A stretch of 52,693 nt of DNA from an uncultured Acidobacteriota bacterium. Lineage in GTDB: Bacteria > Acidobacteriota > UBA6911 > CAINFC01. Where the stretch lies: assembly GCA_903847975.1 (NCBI GenBank), contig CAINFC010000160.1:1-52693 (forward strand), in the 5' to 3' direction. Within the stretch, counting starts at the first letter, position 1; each line of letters opens with the position of its first letter. Positions 25,604 through 36,000 of the stretch are shown here, piece by piece. Under the pieces are notes generated by a model. It was not told the DNA's origin. It searched no databases and was given only the letters and a program-made list of their open reading frames with translations. A program made the translations under genes and the position numbers.

Positions 25604-28203
25604 CGGAAATTCTCGATCATCATCAGGTCCGCACCGGAAGTGGCGCTCCTGCTGAACAGGACGGTCCCGCGGTCGGGGCTGACGCTCAGCCCTCCCTGAA
25701 ACGGCCCATCCACCTGGGCCAGCAAATGGACGGCGCCCCGGGAAAAATCATAAAAATACAGGCCGGGCAGTTGGTCTTTGCCGGCTCTCTGCAGAAAGTA
25801 GATTCCCTCCTGGCACACAAAAAAGGTTACCACGGAAGATTCGTTCAGGATACGATTCTCGGGACCACCGCTCAGCGGTTTGGAGAATATTCCCGTTTCG
25901 CTGGCCTTGGTGTAGAAAAGAAGGCGGCCGTCGGCCGATTCCGCTGACTCCAGCCCGCCGGCGTCGGTGATCTGCTGCGGCTTGCCCTGTTCCGGCGAAG
26001 TCCTCCAGATTTCGTTTTGTCCGGTGCAGTCGGAAAAAAAGTAAATCCATCTGCCGTCGCGCGACCAGTTGGGAAGGAATTCGCTGTGTTCGCCCGTGGT
26101 GACCTGCCTGGGCCGCCCCCCTTCGGCAGAAATGGTGAAAATATGCGAAAGGCCGTCTTCTCCGGTGGAGTCGAAGGCGATCAGGCGGCCGTCGGGAGAC
26201 CATTTGGGCGTGCCCTGGCAGCGCCCCGGGCCTTTGGTCAGCCGGACAGGATGCGAGCCGTCGGCCTGGGCGACCCAGATTTCGTAGAGGTCGCCGGACC
26301 GGTCTGAGCCGAAGGCAATCCGGCTGCCGTCCGGGGAAAACTGGGGGCTCAGCTCCAGCAGGGAGGAGCGCAGGAATGGTTCGGTCGTTCCGCCGATTAT
26401 GTGACGCCAGATATCGAAGTTGTTTACCGTTTTTGAGAAGACAAGCCTGTCCCCCGAGGAGGCGAGGTGGGGGCTGTCGGCATTGAAGCCGGCGAGGTCC
26501 AGCCGCTCGGGGGATATAGGATTATTGGTCTGGATGCGCCACAGCCGGTAGCTCAGCCCCCAGGACAGAGATCCCCCATAGACAATCGACTGGCTGTCGC
26601 TGCTCCAGGAAAACCCCATGATCAGCAAGCCCTGCCGGGTAAGGCGGAATGGGTTTCCCTGCGGGGCGAAGTTGTCTTGCAGCGGCTGAGCGAACAGGTC
26701 GCAGGAGAAGCGCGATACGCAGGTGGCGTACGCCAGCATCCTTCCATCGGGAGAGAAAGCCGCCCCGAAATCCCACAGCGGCGATTTGGGGCTGGTGAAG
26801 CGGCGCGGCTCGCTCCCGTCTGCCGGAATCAGGTAGATCCCCCGCATTTCCTGTCCGGAATAGGAAAAAGCGTGGGAAACCGCCAGGACCTTCCCGTCCA
26901 CGGACCAGGACATCGGTCCTTCTATCGGCAAATCGGAAAGCTTCTGCTCCTCTCCCCCGAGCGGGGAGACCAGCCAGAGGAAGGAACTTTCGCGCTCGGT
27001 GCGCTGAAAAGCAATTCGTTTCCCGTCCGGAGACCAGGCCGGATAGGAATCCCGGGCCGGATCCGTTGTGAGCCGCAAGGCGGATGTTTCGCCAACGATT
27101 TTCACATAAATGTCGAAGTTGTCTCCTTTTTCCCCTCCCCAGCTGAAGGCTACCTGCCGGCCGTCGGGAGAAAAGCAGGGGGACAGTTCCGCCCCGGGAT
27201 GGGCCGTGATCTGCACCAGCGAGGGGGAGGGTGAGCCGGGAGCCGGATTTTTCTTCCAGACAAACCAGACGGCCAGCACCAGGGCCGGAAGGACCAGCAG
27301 GGCCGCTCCGAGCATGCGCCCTTTGCGTCCCTCCGGCTTTTTTCCCACGGTGGTATGACGGGAATCGCTCTCTTCCACCAGATCCCGCAAAGTGACCCGC
27401 AGATCGGACATCGATTGCCAGCGCCGCTCCGGATCTTTGCGCAGGCAGCGGTGGATCGTCTTGCCCAGTTCGGAAGGAATATCGTCCGGCAGAGGAGGCG
27501 GTTCGCGCTGCACCACAGCGCTGAGCGTACCGATCGTCGAATCGCCCTGGAAAGCCCGCTGTCCTGAAATCATCTCATACAGCACCGAGCCGAAGCTGAA
27601 GATATCCGATCGATGGTCCAGCCGTTTCCCTTCGGCCTGCTCCGGCGACATATAGGATGCCGTACCGATAATGACCCCGTCCGCGGTATTGGCCTGGACG
27701 TCCACGGTCTGGTCGTTTTCCAGGCAGCCTGTTTCCATCAGCTTGGCCAGCCCGAAGTCGACCACCTTCACCAGTCCGGTTTCGTCCACCATCAGGTTGG
27801 CCGGCTTGAGATCGCGGTGAACGATGCCGGCGGCGTGGGCGCAGCAGAGGGCGTCGGCTACCTGCACCGCAATTTTCAAAGCTTCGTTCAGCCGCATCCC
27901 CTTTCGGGGGATCAGCTGGTCGAGAGACCTGCCTTTTACCAGTTCCATGACAATAAAATCGCGCCCGGCATCGGAAGAAATCGCATGGATGGTAACGATG
28001 TTGGGATGATTCAGTGCGGAGGCTGCTTTGGCTTCCTGGATAAACCGCGACTTGCGCGCTCGGTCTGCCACCTTTTCCGGGGGGAGGACCTTGATGGCCA
28101 CCAGCCGGTCGAGATGAGTATCTCTCGATTTATACACCTCGCCCATGCCGCCCCGGCCGAGCAGTTCGAGTACTTCATAGTGTCCCAGAATTTCGCCGAT
28201 CAA
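25600..28203 (-). CDS. Ser/Thr protein kinase with TolB-type propeller sensor (second copy)
   Basis: This paralogue of the following gene has the same plan: kinase (GRGGMGEVY, VAIKVLPPEK, HRDLKPANLM, VVDFGLAKLM, GTASYMSPEQ), a membrane helix (LGAALLVLPALVLAVWFVW), then a propeller of SPDGRxxAF repeats ending DLMMIENFR. I chose TTG 28203 because the product then starts LIGEILGHYEVLELLG, aligning exactly with MIGQTLGHYRILEKIG of the paralogue. It gives 867 residues against 866, and GAGGATGGA precedes it. The open frame extends to an ATG at 28314 with no ribosome site. The pair arose by tandem duplication and is translationally coupled. Sensor domains differ more than kinase domains, which suggests distinct ligands. 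Confidence 0.92.
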   Translation of the reverse strand: MIGEILGHYEVLELLGRGGMGEVYKSRDTHLDRLVAIKVLPPEKVADRARKSRFIQEAKAASALNHPNIVTIHAISSDAGRDFIVMELVKGRSLDQLIPRKGMRLNEALKIAVQVADALCCAHAAGIVHRDLKPANLMVDETGLVKVVDFGLAKLMETGCLENDQTVDVQANTADGVIIGTASYMSPEQAEGKRLDHRSDIFSFGSVLYEMISGQRAFQGDSTIGTLSAVVQREPPPLPDDIPSELGKTIHRCLRKDPERRWQSMSDLRVTLRDLVEESDSRHTTVGKKPEGRKGRMLGAALLVLPALVLAVWFVWKKNPAPGSPSPSLVQITAHPGAELSPCFSPDGRQVAFSWGGEKGDNFDIYVKIVGETSALRLTTDPARDSYPAWSPDGKRIAFQRTERESSFLWLVSPLGGEEQKLSDLPIEGPMSWSVDGKVLAVSHAFSYSGQEMRGIYLIPADGSEPRRFTSPKSPLWDFGAAFSPDGRMLAYATCVSRFSCDLFAQPLQDNFAPQGNPFRLTRQGLLIMGFSWSSDSQSIVYGGSLSWGLSYRLWRIQTNNPISPERLDLAGFNADSPHLASSGDRLVFSKTVNNFDIWRHIIGGTTEPFLRSSLLELSPQFSPDGSRIAFGSDRSGDLYEIWVAQADGSHPVRLTKGPGRCQGTPKWSPDGRLIAFDSTGEDGLSHIFTISAEGGRPRQVTTGEHSEFLPNWSRDGRWIYFFSDCTGQNEIWRTSPEQGKPQQITDAGGLESAESADGRLLFYTKASETGIFSKPLSGGPENRILNESSVVTFFVCQEGIYFLQRAGKDQLPGLYFYDFSRGAVHLLAQVDGPFQGGLSVSPDRGTVLFSRSATSGADLMMIENFR

Positions 28204-28340
28204 AAGAAATCCATCCTCAACGCGTTCGAGAGACGGTCCCGGCCCCGGGAGAGCAGGATCGGGGGGCGCGTCGATCTGATAAAAATGCAATATTACCGGC
28301 GTCCTCGGAAGCATGTCAACAAGCCGGGGTCCGGTGTTGG

Positions 28341-28430
28341 ACGACTTCTTCCTTCCCGTCCTTCCCGTCCTGGTGTGAAAAAAGACAATACAGGAAGAAG
28401 AGGAAGGAGGGGAAGAAAAGCGAAAGCATA
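28341..28430 (-). repeat. Polypurine inverted-repeat element, copy 3 (diverged)
   Basis: GACTTCTTCCTTCCCGTCC (about 28344) and ACAGGAAGAAGAGGAAGG (about 28390) followed by GGGAAGAAAAGCGAAAGC form the same palindrome as the other copies, in reverse orientation with more changes. It lies in the divergent gap between the Ser/Thr kinase pair and the hybrid histidine kinase. Confidence 0.55.
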
Positions 28431-28472
28431 TATACGGCGAGATGCGTGGTGCTGCGCAGCGGCACTTTCCGT

Positions 28473-28491
28473 AATGAAGCGAAAAAAGTCC
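28473..28491 (-). repeat. Dispersed GACTTTTTGC-type motif (reverse)
   Basis: AATGAAGCGAAAAAAGTCC is the reverse complement of the motif found at other intergenic sites. It sits inside the upstream extension of the hybrid kinase reading frame. That supports the view that 28446-28820 is not protein-coding. Apart from this motif and repeat copy 3, I see nothing in 28315-28820. Confidence 0.5.
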
Positions 28492-28820
28492 GGAATCGGT
28501 CCGTAACCACCTCGCGAATAAAATCGCTTACCGATATCCGGTGTTCCACCCCGTGTGGCACGCGCGCAAGTCCCTGTCGGGGGATGGCAGGACAAAAGGA
28601 AACAAGGTCGGCCTCCTGGAATACAATGTATAATCTGGCGAAGCAGTACAAGCTCAGAAATGGACCCGGAATCCGGGGAAGCAAAACGTCTCACGAAAGG
28701 GCACTCGCAGCGGGATCCCGGCTGTTACGGCCACGGGCGGTAAGCCTTGCGGCGGGAAGCGGCTTATGGCGGCGAGACGGAGCCACGACCGCCGGAGAAG
28801 CACAGCAGGGAGACTACAGA

Positions 28821-31800
28821 TTGAATCATAATACCGCGGGCAAACGGAGAGACCGGAGATTGCCGAGGCGATTTCCGGTCCTGGGTGTGATCGCGCTGGC
28901 CTCGCTTCCGGCGGCGCTGCTTTCCCTAAGTTATTCCCTTCTTTTTTCCGGCTTTTCACGGCTGGAAGAAAGGGAAGTCGCCATCCAGCTGAAACGAGCC
29001 AGGGAAGCATTCCTTCAGGAGGAGAGGGACCTGGCCAAGCTGGCCGGCGACTGGGCCGTCTGGGATGACACCTATGCGTTCATGGCCCATCGGGACGAAA
29101 CCTACATACGCTCGAATATCGCCAATTCGACCTTTTCGAACCTGAACCTGAATTACCTGATCTATTTTGACACCCGGGGGAAAGTGTTCTGCGGATGGTC
29201 CTTTGAGCCGGAGGTGCGCCAGGTCGCTCCGATCACGGGAGAAATGATCCGCTTCCTGGAAGCCAACTCCAGACTCTTTCTCGTCGATTCTCCCGAAGGC
29301 CAGACGACCGGGGTGATGGTTCTGCATCAGCCGCAAAAGCAGGAGGAGGCAAAGGTGCCCCGCGCCCGGCCGTTCGATTCCCGCCCCTTTGCCCCCCAGA
29401 AGGAAACCGCTGTACTGGTTGCTGCCAAGCCGATTCTTACCAGCCAGGCAGAGGGTCCGTCACGGGGAACCGTGGTGATGTTTCGCTACCTGGACCGCAG
29501 CCGGATCGAGCAGCTGTCCTCGATGGTGCAGGCCCGCATCTCGCTGGTTCTGCCCGGTGAGCCGCTTCTGGGCGGACAGGTCCAGAACATCTTCGACCCG
29601 GACGGGAAGCCGATCCTGGCCTATCCGGCGGACCCCGACACCATGATTGCCTACGCCCCGCTGGAGGACCTTCGCAAGCTCTTTCCCCTCTACATCCAGA
29701 TTCGCCTTCCCCGGGAAATTTACGGATACGGCAGAAGCGTGGTTTTTCATTTCATTTTCTGGATCTCTGCCGTATGCCTCGCCTTTTCCATCAGCCTGGC
29801 ATTTTTATTCCTGCGGCTCAACCGGCACCGGATTCAGCGGGAGGAGGCCCTGTCGCGGCTGGCGGCCATTGTGCAGTCCTCCGATGACGCCATTATCGCC
29901 AAGGACCTGGACGGCAAGGTCACCAGCTGGAATGCGGCCGCGGTCCGCATGTTCGGCTTTTCGGAGGCGGAAGTGCGGGGGACGCCGGCCGGCAGCATCA
30001 TGCCCGCCGAGCAGAAGGAAGAGTGGGACCGGCGGATGGAGAAGGTGCTCTGCGGCGAGGCGATTACTCACTGGGAAACGGAATGCCTCCGCAAGGACGG
30101 CCAGCGGATCATGGTTTCCATGACGGTTTCCCCCACGCTGGACTCCCTCGGCGAAATCACCGGGTCTTCCGCTATTGTCCGGGACATCACGGAAAAGCGG
30201 CGCACCGAGAAAGCGTTCCTGGAGCAGAAGCAGCTGCTCAGCGAGGTCTTCGAAAACATTCACGAAGGGGTGGGGATCGTCGACGAACAGGAGAAGGTGA
30301 TTTTCTGCAATCCCGCCTATGCCGGTATTTTCGGCTGTTCCATGGAGCAGGTTCTGGGCCACAGCCTGCTCGAGTTTTTCGACCCGGAAAGCCAGAGGCT
30401 GATCCTGACCAACACGGCCCTGCGCAAGACCGGCCAGGTATCCACCTACGACCTGCCCCTTTCTCTGCCCGGGAAGCCGCGGCGCTGGATGCGGGCCAAG
30501 GTATCTCCCCGGACCGCCGCCGACGGAACCTACTGCGGCGCCTTCGGAGTTCTCACCGACATTACCGACCAGCAGGAAGTGGAGTCCGCGCTTAAAAAAT
30601 GGGGAGAAATCTTTCAGAACACCCGCATGGGGATCGCCATTTCCACTTCCGACGGCAGGCTCCTGGACCTGATGAATCCCGCCTATGCCGAAATGCACGG
30701 GTTCGAGGTGCCCGAGCTCAAGGGCCAGCCGGTGGAAATCGTGTATGACCCCGAGATCCGCGGCGAAATCCAGCAGGCGCTGCAGCTGGCCGACGGCCGG
30801 AACCATTATGTGTTTGAGGCGGAACACGTCCGCAAGGACGGCAGCCGCTTTCCGGCTCTCATCGACGCTACGGTCGTCCGGGACGAAGCCGGAGCGTTCC
30901 TTTACCGCATTGTCAATTTGCAGGACCTGACCGAAAGGCACAAGGCGGTAAAAGAAATCCGTAAGCTCTCCAGCGCACTGGAGCAGAGCCCGGTATCCAT
31001 CCTTATTACCGACCGGGACGGCATGATTGAGTACGTCAACCATCATTTCTGCCGCCATACCGGCTACCGCCCGGCGGAGGTCGTCGGCCGGAACCTGCAG
31101 GCGCTCAATCCCGACGACATGTCTGCGATGGAATATCAGGAGATGTGGGACACCGCACTGCGCGGGGGGAGCTGGCGGGGAGAATTCATCAATAAGAAAA
31201 AGGATGGAGAGCCTTATTGGGAGAGGATCGTCCTTTCCTCCATTTCCGACGATGAGAAAATAACCCACTTGCTGGTGGTCCGGGAGGATATTTCCGATCG
31301 CAAGCAGTCGGAGGAGGCGCTGATCAAGATACACGCCGATCTGGAACGGCGGATTCGCGAACGCACCTCGGAACTGGCGGGAGTGAACAGGAGCCTGCGA
31401 GCGGAGGTGGAGGAGCGGCGCAGGACGGAGGAAGAGCTGAAGCGGGCCAAGGAGGTGGCCGAAATGGCCAACCAGGCCAAGAGCCGGTTTCTGGCCAATG
31501 TCAGCCATGAAATCCGGACTCCGCTGAATGCCATCATCGGTTTCGCCGAGATCATCCAGGGGCTGCCCTCCAGCAGCCGGCACCCCTCCTATGCCGGCAT
31601 GATCGTTTCGGAATCCGAGCTGCTGCTGGACCTGATCAACGAACTGCTGGACATGTCCAAGGTGGAAGCCGGCAAATTCAAGCTGGAGGAGCTGCCTTTC
31701 GATCTCGCCGCAGTCATGAACGGGGTTCGAACCTCCATGGAAGTCCGTGCGCAGAAAAAAGGGATTCAGATCCGCTTCCGTCCGGAACCGGGTCTGCCGT

Positions 31801-33053
31801 ACCGGTTTGTGGGAGACCCGATCCGGCTTCGCCAGGTACTGAACAATCTGGTGGGCAACGCGGTGAAGTTTACCGAGAAAGGCTGGGTGGAGGTTCGCAT
31901 CCACAAGATCGTGGAGCGCAAGGGCACGATCGCTCTGCTGTTCGAAGTGGAAGACACCGGGATCGGCATCCCCCTCGACAAGCAGAGAACCATCTTCGAT
32001 CCCTTCGAGCAGGGGGACGACAGCACCACACGAAAGTATGGCGGCACCGGCCTGGGAACGGCCATTTCCAAGCGGCTGGTGGAAATGATGGGGGGAGGCA
32101 TCGGGGTGCGCAGCCGGCCGAACCTCGGCAGCACTTTCTGGTTTACCGTCGTGCTCAAGCTTCGCGACCCGCACCAGGAGGAGGCGTCCCTGGCGTATAT
32201 TCCGCCTGCGGTGACGGAGCCGGCCGCCGCAGCCCAGGAAGGAAGCGGTCCCCCGGCCGCAGGCCGATACCATGTTCTTCTGGTGGAAGATTACCCCCCC
32301 AACCAGGACATCGCCCGGTCGCATTTGAGCGCCATTGACTGCACCTCGGTATGTGTCTCCGACGGGCTGCAGGCTGTCGAGGAGGCCGCCCGGTCGGCCT
32401 TTGATCTCATTCTAATGGACGTGCAGATGCCCAATATGGACGGCTGGGAGGCATCCCGAAAGATACGCGGCGCAGGCAGGAACAGGGCCACCCCGATTCT
32501 GGCTATGACCGCCAGTGCCTATCCGGAAGATCTGCAGAAATGCATGGATGCCGGCATGAACGACATCCTGACCAAGCCGGTACGAAAGGCGCTGCTGCAG
32601 GAGGCGGTGCTGCGCTGGGCCGGGGCCCAGCAAGCGACGGCGTCTCCCTGGACTGTCCCATCAGCCGGCGTTCCAAAAGCGGAAGGCGACGAGCCGATTC
32701 GGCTTTCTCAGGCGCTGGAGGAATTTTCCGGCAAGCAGGAAGTGCTGAACCGGACCCTGCAGAAATTCATGGACCTCTGCCGGGGCCAGGTAGCCGCCAT
32801 GGAAAGGGCTATGGAAACGGGGGACTGGGAACCGATCGCCAAGGATGCCCATCGGATCAAAGGGGGCGCGGCCAACCTGACCGCAGATCCTCTCTCTCGC
32901 TCCGCGGCGGCTCTGGAGAAAGCAGCCCGGGAGAAGCAGCCGGAAGAAGTGCAATCGGCCTTCGAGGATCTGCAGAAGCAGTTCCGCCGGCTGACGGTGT
33001 TTCTGCAGCATGATGGCAGGTGGAAGAACGGTGGAGTAGAATGCGCTTCCTGA
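28821..33053 (+). CDS. Large hybrid histidine kinase, CHASE4-PAS4-HisKA-HATPase-REC-Hpt
   Basis: This membrane sensor starts at TTG 28821, chosen for its AGGGAGA site (1410 residues). The frame is open back to 28446, but that part is repeat-derived. Order: TM1 about 17-38, an extracytoplasmic CHASE4-like sensor about 45-290 (WAVWDDTYAFM is typical), TM2 about 306-331, and four PAS domains about 343-835. Then come a coiled coil, HisKA with H896 (NVSHEIRTPLNAI), and HATPase ([25 protein letters not shown]). Next are a REC domain with D1200 and an Hpt with H1344 (DAHRIKGGAANL). It can thus run a whole phosphorelay inside one chain. It overlaps the next gene by 13 bp, making that protein its likely partner. 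Confidence 0.92.
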   Translation: MNHNTAGKRRDRRLPRRFPVLGVIALASLPAALLSLSYSLLFSGFSRLEEREVAIQLKRAREAFLQEERDLAKLAGDWAVWDDTYAFMAHRDETYIRSNIANSTFSNLNLNYLIYFDTRGKVFCGWSFEPEVRQVAPITGEMIRFLEANSRLFLVDSPEGQTTGVMVLHQPQKQEEAKVPRARPFDSRPFAPQKETAVLVAAKPILTSQAEGPSRGTVVMFRYLDRSRIEQLSSMVQARISLVLPGEPLLGGQVQNIFDPDGKPILAYPADPDTMIAYAPLEDLRKLFPLYIQIRLPREIYGYGRSVVFHFIFWISAVCLAFSISLAFLFLRLNRHRIQREEALSRLAAIVQSSDDAIIAKDLDGKVTSWNAAAVRMFGFSEAEVRGTPAGSIMPAEQKEEWDRRMEKVLCGEAITHWETECLRKDGQRIMVSMTVSPTLDSLGEITGSSAIVRDITEKRRTEKAFLEQKQLLSEVFENIHEGVGIVDEQEKVIFCNPAYAGIFGCSMEQVLGHSLLEFFDPESQRLILTNTALRKTGQVSTYDLPLSLPGKPRRWMRAKVSPRTAADGTYCGAFGVLTDITDQQEVESALKKWGEIFQNTRMGIAISTSDGRLLDLMNPAYAEMHGFEVPELKGQPVEIVYDPEIRGEIQQALQLADGRNHYVFEAEHVRKDGSRFPALIDATVVRDEAGAFLYRIVNLQDLTERHKAVKEIRKLSSALEQSPVSILITDRDGMIEYVNHHFCRHTGYRPAEVVGRNLQALNPDDMSAMEYQEMWDTALRGGSWRGEFINKKKDGEPYWERIVLSSISDDEKITHLLVVREDISDRKQSEEALIKIHADLERRIRERTSELAGVNRSLRAEVEERRRTEEELKRAKEVAEMANQAKSRFLANVSHEIRTPLNAIIGFAEIIQGLPSSSRHPSYAGMIVSESELLLDLINELLDMSKVEAGKFKLEELPFDLAAVMNGVRTSMEVRAQKKGIQIRFRPEPGLPYRFVGDPIRLRQVLNNLVGNAVKFTEKGWVEVRIHKIVERKGTIALLFEVEDTGIGIPLDKQRTIFDPFEQGDDSTTRKYGGTGLGTAISKRLVEMMGGGIGVRSRPNLGSTFWFTVVLKLRDPHQEEASLAYIPPAVTEPAAAAQEGSGPPAAGRYHVLLVEDYPPNQDIARSHLSAIDCTSVCVSDGLQAVEEAARSAFDLILMDVQMPNMDGWEASRKIRGAGRNRATPILAMTASAYPEDLQKCMDAGMNDILTKPVRKALLQEAVLRWAGAQQATASPWTVPSAGVPKAEGDEPIRLSQALEEFSGKQEVLNRTLQKFMDLCRGQVAAMERAMETGDWEPIAKDAHRIKGGAANLTADPLSRSAAALEKAAREKQPEEVQSAFEDLQKQFRRLTVFLQHDGRWKNGGVECAS

Positions 33054-36000
33054 TAGTCGATGACGATCCCGTCTGCCTGGAAAAGCTGAACGCCATCCTT
33101 TCCGATGCCGGGGACTGCACGCTGGCCGGCTCGGGTGAGGAAGCCCTGCGACATCTGGACGAAGCGTTCCTGTCCGGCCACCCCTTTCACCTCATTACCC
33201 TGGACATAGAGCTTCCGGGCATCTCCGGCGTTCACCTGTTGAAGGACATCCGGGCTTTGGAAGCGTCCTGGGCCACCGGCCGGGAGAAGCCGGCCCGGAT
33301 CCTGATGGTGACCTCCTCGCACGAAGAGCATGACGTGATCACCTGCCTGCGCCAGGGCTGCGACGGTTTCATTTTAAAGCCGTTCAGCAAAAAGGTGATT
33401 TACGATGCCCTGGCCCGCTTCTGGCCCGACCAGCCGTCCTTCCGATTGCCGGAGCCGGCGCTGCCGCCCCGCGAGCCTGCCGCCCGGATGCAGGAATGCT
33501 TCCCGGCCCAGGCGGAGGCCCGGGAGCGCCGGGTTCTGATTGTAGATGACGACGAAGTCAGCCGGACGAAAATGGAATTGCTCCTGGAGGAATTCGGGCC
33601 GTGCGACACGGCCGAATCCGGGCTGGAGGGATTGGACAAGTTTTTCAAGGCGCTGCGGGCGGGGAGAGGCTACCTGCTGGTCACCCTGGATGTGGAAATG
33701 CCCGATATGCTGGGTCCGGAGGTTCTGGCCCGCATGCGCGAGGAGGAGAGCCGGCCAGCCAATGCCGGCCGGATCGCGCCCGCCCGGATCGTCATTGTCA
33801 CGGCCCACAGCGGGCAGCAGATCGTACAGGAGACGATCCGTTCCGGCTGTTCGGGATACCTCGTCAAACCGTTCGACAAGGCACAGATAGAAGCGCTCCT
33901 GGAGAAGCTCTTTCCCAATCCGGTGCCGGCGCCGGTTCGCAGGGGGGAGGGCGCCTGGGGCGAACCGGTTCCGGCGGGTCGTCACGACCAGGTTCTTTCG
34001 CTTCTGGACCGCCTGCTGCAGGAAACCGAATCGGAATCTTTCCGGTCCGTCATCGAAGCCCTGGAGAAATCCTTTCAGCCGTCCGACGTCTCGCTTTTTG
34101 TGAGCTATCTCAATCATGGCTCCTGCTGGGTGGCGGAAGGAGCCCTGGAAATCCTGGCCCGCTGCGCCGACCGGCAGGCATTTTCGGCGATCTGGCACCA
34201 TGTCCGGAAAAAAATCGAAGCCCTCGATTTTTCTCCGCTGGAATCCGAACCGTCCCTGGGCCGGACGGCCGCCCACCTGCATGCCTACCTGCAGCGTTTT
34301 CCGGAGCTGGCCGAAAACTGCTATCCGGAGCTGAAAAAAGCATGGCAGGCGGCCCATGACCCGATGCTGAAAAGGTACCTGGCGGAAATGCTGGCCCTGG
34401 CGCGGGATCCCCGGAGTGCCCAGGCGGCAAGGCTGAGGCAACTGCTGGAGCACGGGGCCCTGATCCCCGAAGAGGAGTTCCTCTCCACCGCTTCCGACCT
34501 GATCGCCGGGCTGGGCGAATCGGCCGACCGCATTCTGCAGCCGTTCCTGGAAGCAGCCCTGCCCGGGAACCGGCTGGTGATACGGGTCCTGAGCGTCCTT
34601 GGCCGCCGCCCGCAGGAAGGGCTGCTGCCTTCCATCCGGGCGGCCGCCGAACGGTCCAGCTTCCCCCTGGCCGTGCGCAAGCAGGCCGTGACGGCCCTTT
34701 CGATGATCGGCAATGAAAAGGCCCTGAACTGCCTTACGGCGCTGCAGGAGTCGGCCGGCAATTCGATTCTGGCACAGTTCATTCAGTCGGAAGTGCGCAA
34801 CCTGATGCAACGGTCTCCGGATCTGGCTCTGATTCCCAACTTTCTGCTGGGACAAAAGGATAGCAAGGCTTTCCAGGTGGCCTTGCGTCTGTTGAAGAAA
34901 AAGGTCAAGCCGCAGGACCTTCCGGTCTTCGTCGGCTATCTGAGCGAGTCGGAAGACCCGATGGTCCAGCTGGGTGCCTTTGAGCTGATTTGCGAGAAAG
35001 GAGGCGTTCGGGAGGAGCCCGAGGTCATCCGCTTTGCCCGGAAAAAGCTTGCGGAGTGCCTGGGCCAGCCTCCGGAATCCATGGAGCTGCCGGCGTCTCT
35101 GTTGATTCCATTGAACCGCTTTGCCGCTGACCACCCCTTTGTGGTTGTCAGTTTGGCCGCGGAGCTCCGCCAGGTATTCGAGGTCTGCCGCAGTGCGGCC
35201 GCCCGCCAGCTGCTGCTGCAAATACAGCTCAAAAACCCGCAGGGAAATTTTGCGGAAGAGGTGATGGAGCTTTTCCGGAACCGGCCGGAAATGCGCGCCC
35301 AGCTGGTGGAGCCCCTGGCCTTCCACCCGCAGGGAATGGCCTTTCTGATACAGTCCTGGGAGGAAGGAGGCTTCCTGCGGGAAAAAATCCTCAGCGCCCT
35401 TTTGCGCAATCCGGCGTCGGCGGAATATTTCCTCCGGAAAATTCCGGAGATGAACCGCGACCTGCTGCTGAGCCTGCTACGGAACATTCCCGCGGAAAAT
35501 TACCTTCTTTTCCGGCCGGCCGTCGCCCCCCTGCTGCTCTCGCCGGACGCGGAAGTGTGCCGCCAGGCGATGGAGCTGGTCGGGAATCATGCCGACTTTG
35601 CCACCGGCGAAATGCTACTGGCCCGGGAGCGGGAAAAGCGCTACTGGGAAATCGCCCCGGACTATCCGGCCACTCTGGCCCGCCTTTTTCCCGTGGAGGC
35701 CCTGGCGCGCTGCTTCGCCCGGGCAGCGGATGGCGGGCGGGAGTTTCTTTTTTCCAAGCCGCAGGCGAATGGCGTGCTCCGGCTCCTGGAGCTCGAGCCT
35801 GTCCTGCGGATCGACGGTCTGTCCCGGGCCGGCTTCCTCGGATTCTTCCGCTCCCTTCTCCATGCTCCGAGTCGCTCCGACTTTGTCGAACTCCTCCGCG
35901 TGATGCAGCGCTGGCGGTGCCTGGACCTGGAAACCCTCGGCGTTTTCCAGGAGGCCCTTTCTCTTTTTCAGCAGTTCCGGAATTCCAAATCGCCGCCGGA

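Noticed and set aside
28446-28820. N-terminal extension of the first hybrid kinase
   Set aside because: It contains the reverse GACTTTTTGC motif and reads as Arg/Ser-rich random sequence. The signal-anchor of the kinase follows directly after TTG 28821, which has a ribosome site.
29805-32324. An 839-codon minus-strand frame opposite the CHASE4 hybrid kinase
   Set aside because: Shadow of the PAS and kinase region; no recognisable domain and no ribosome site.
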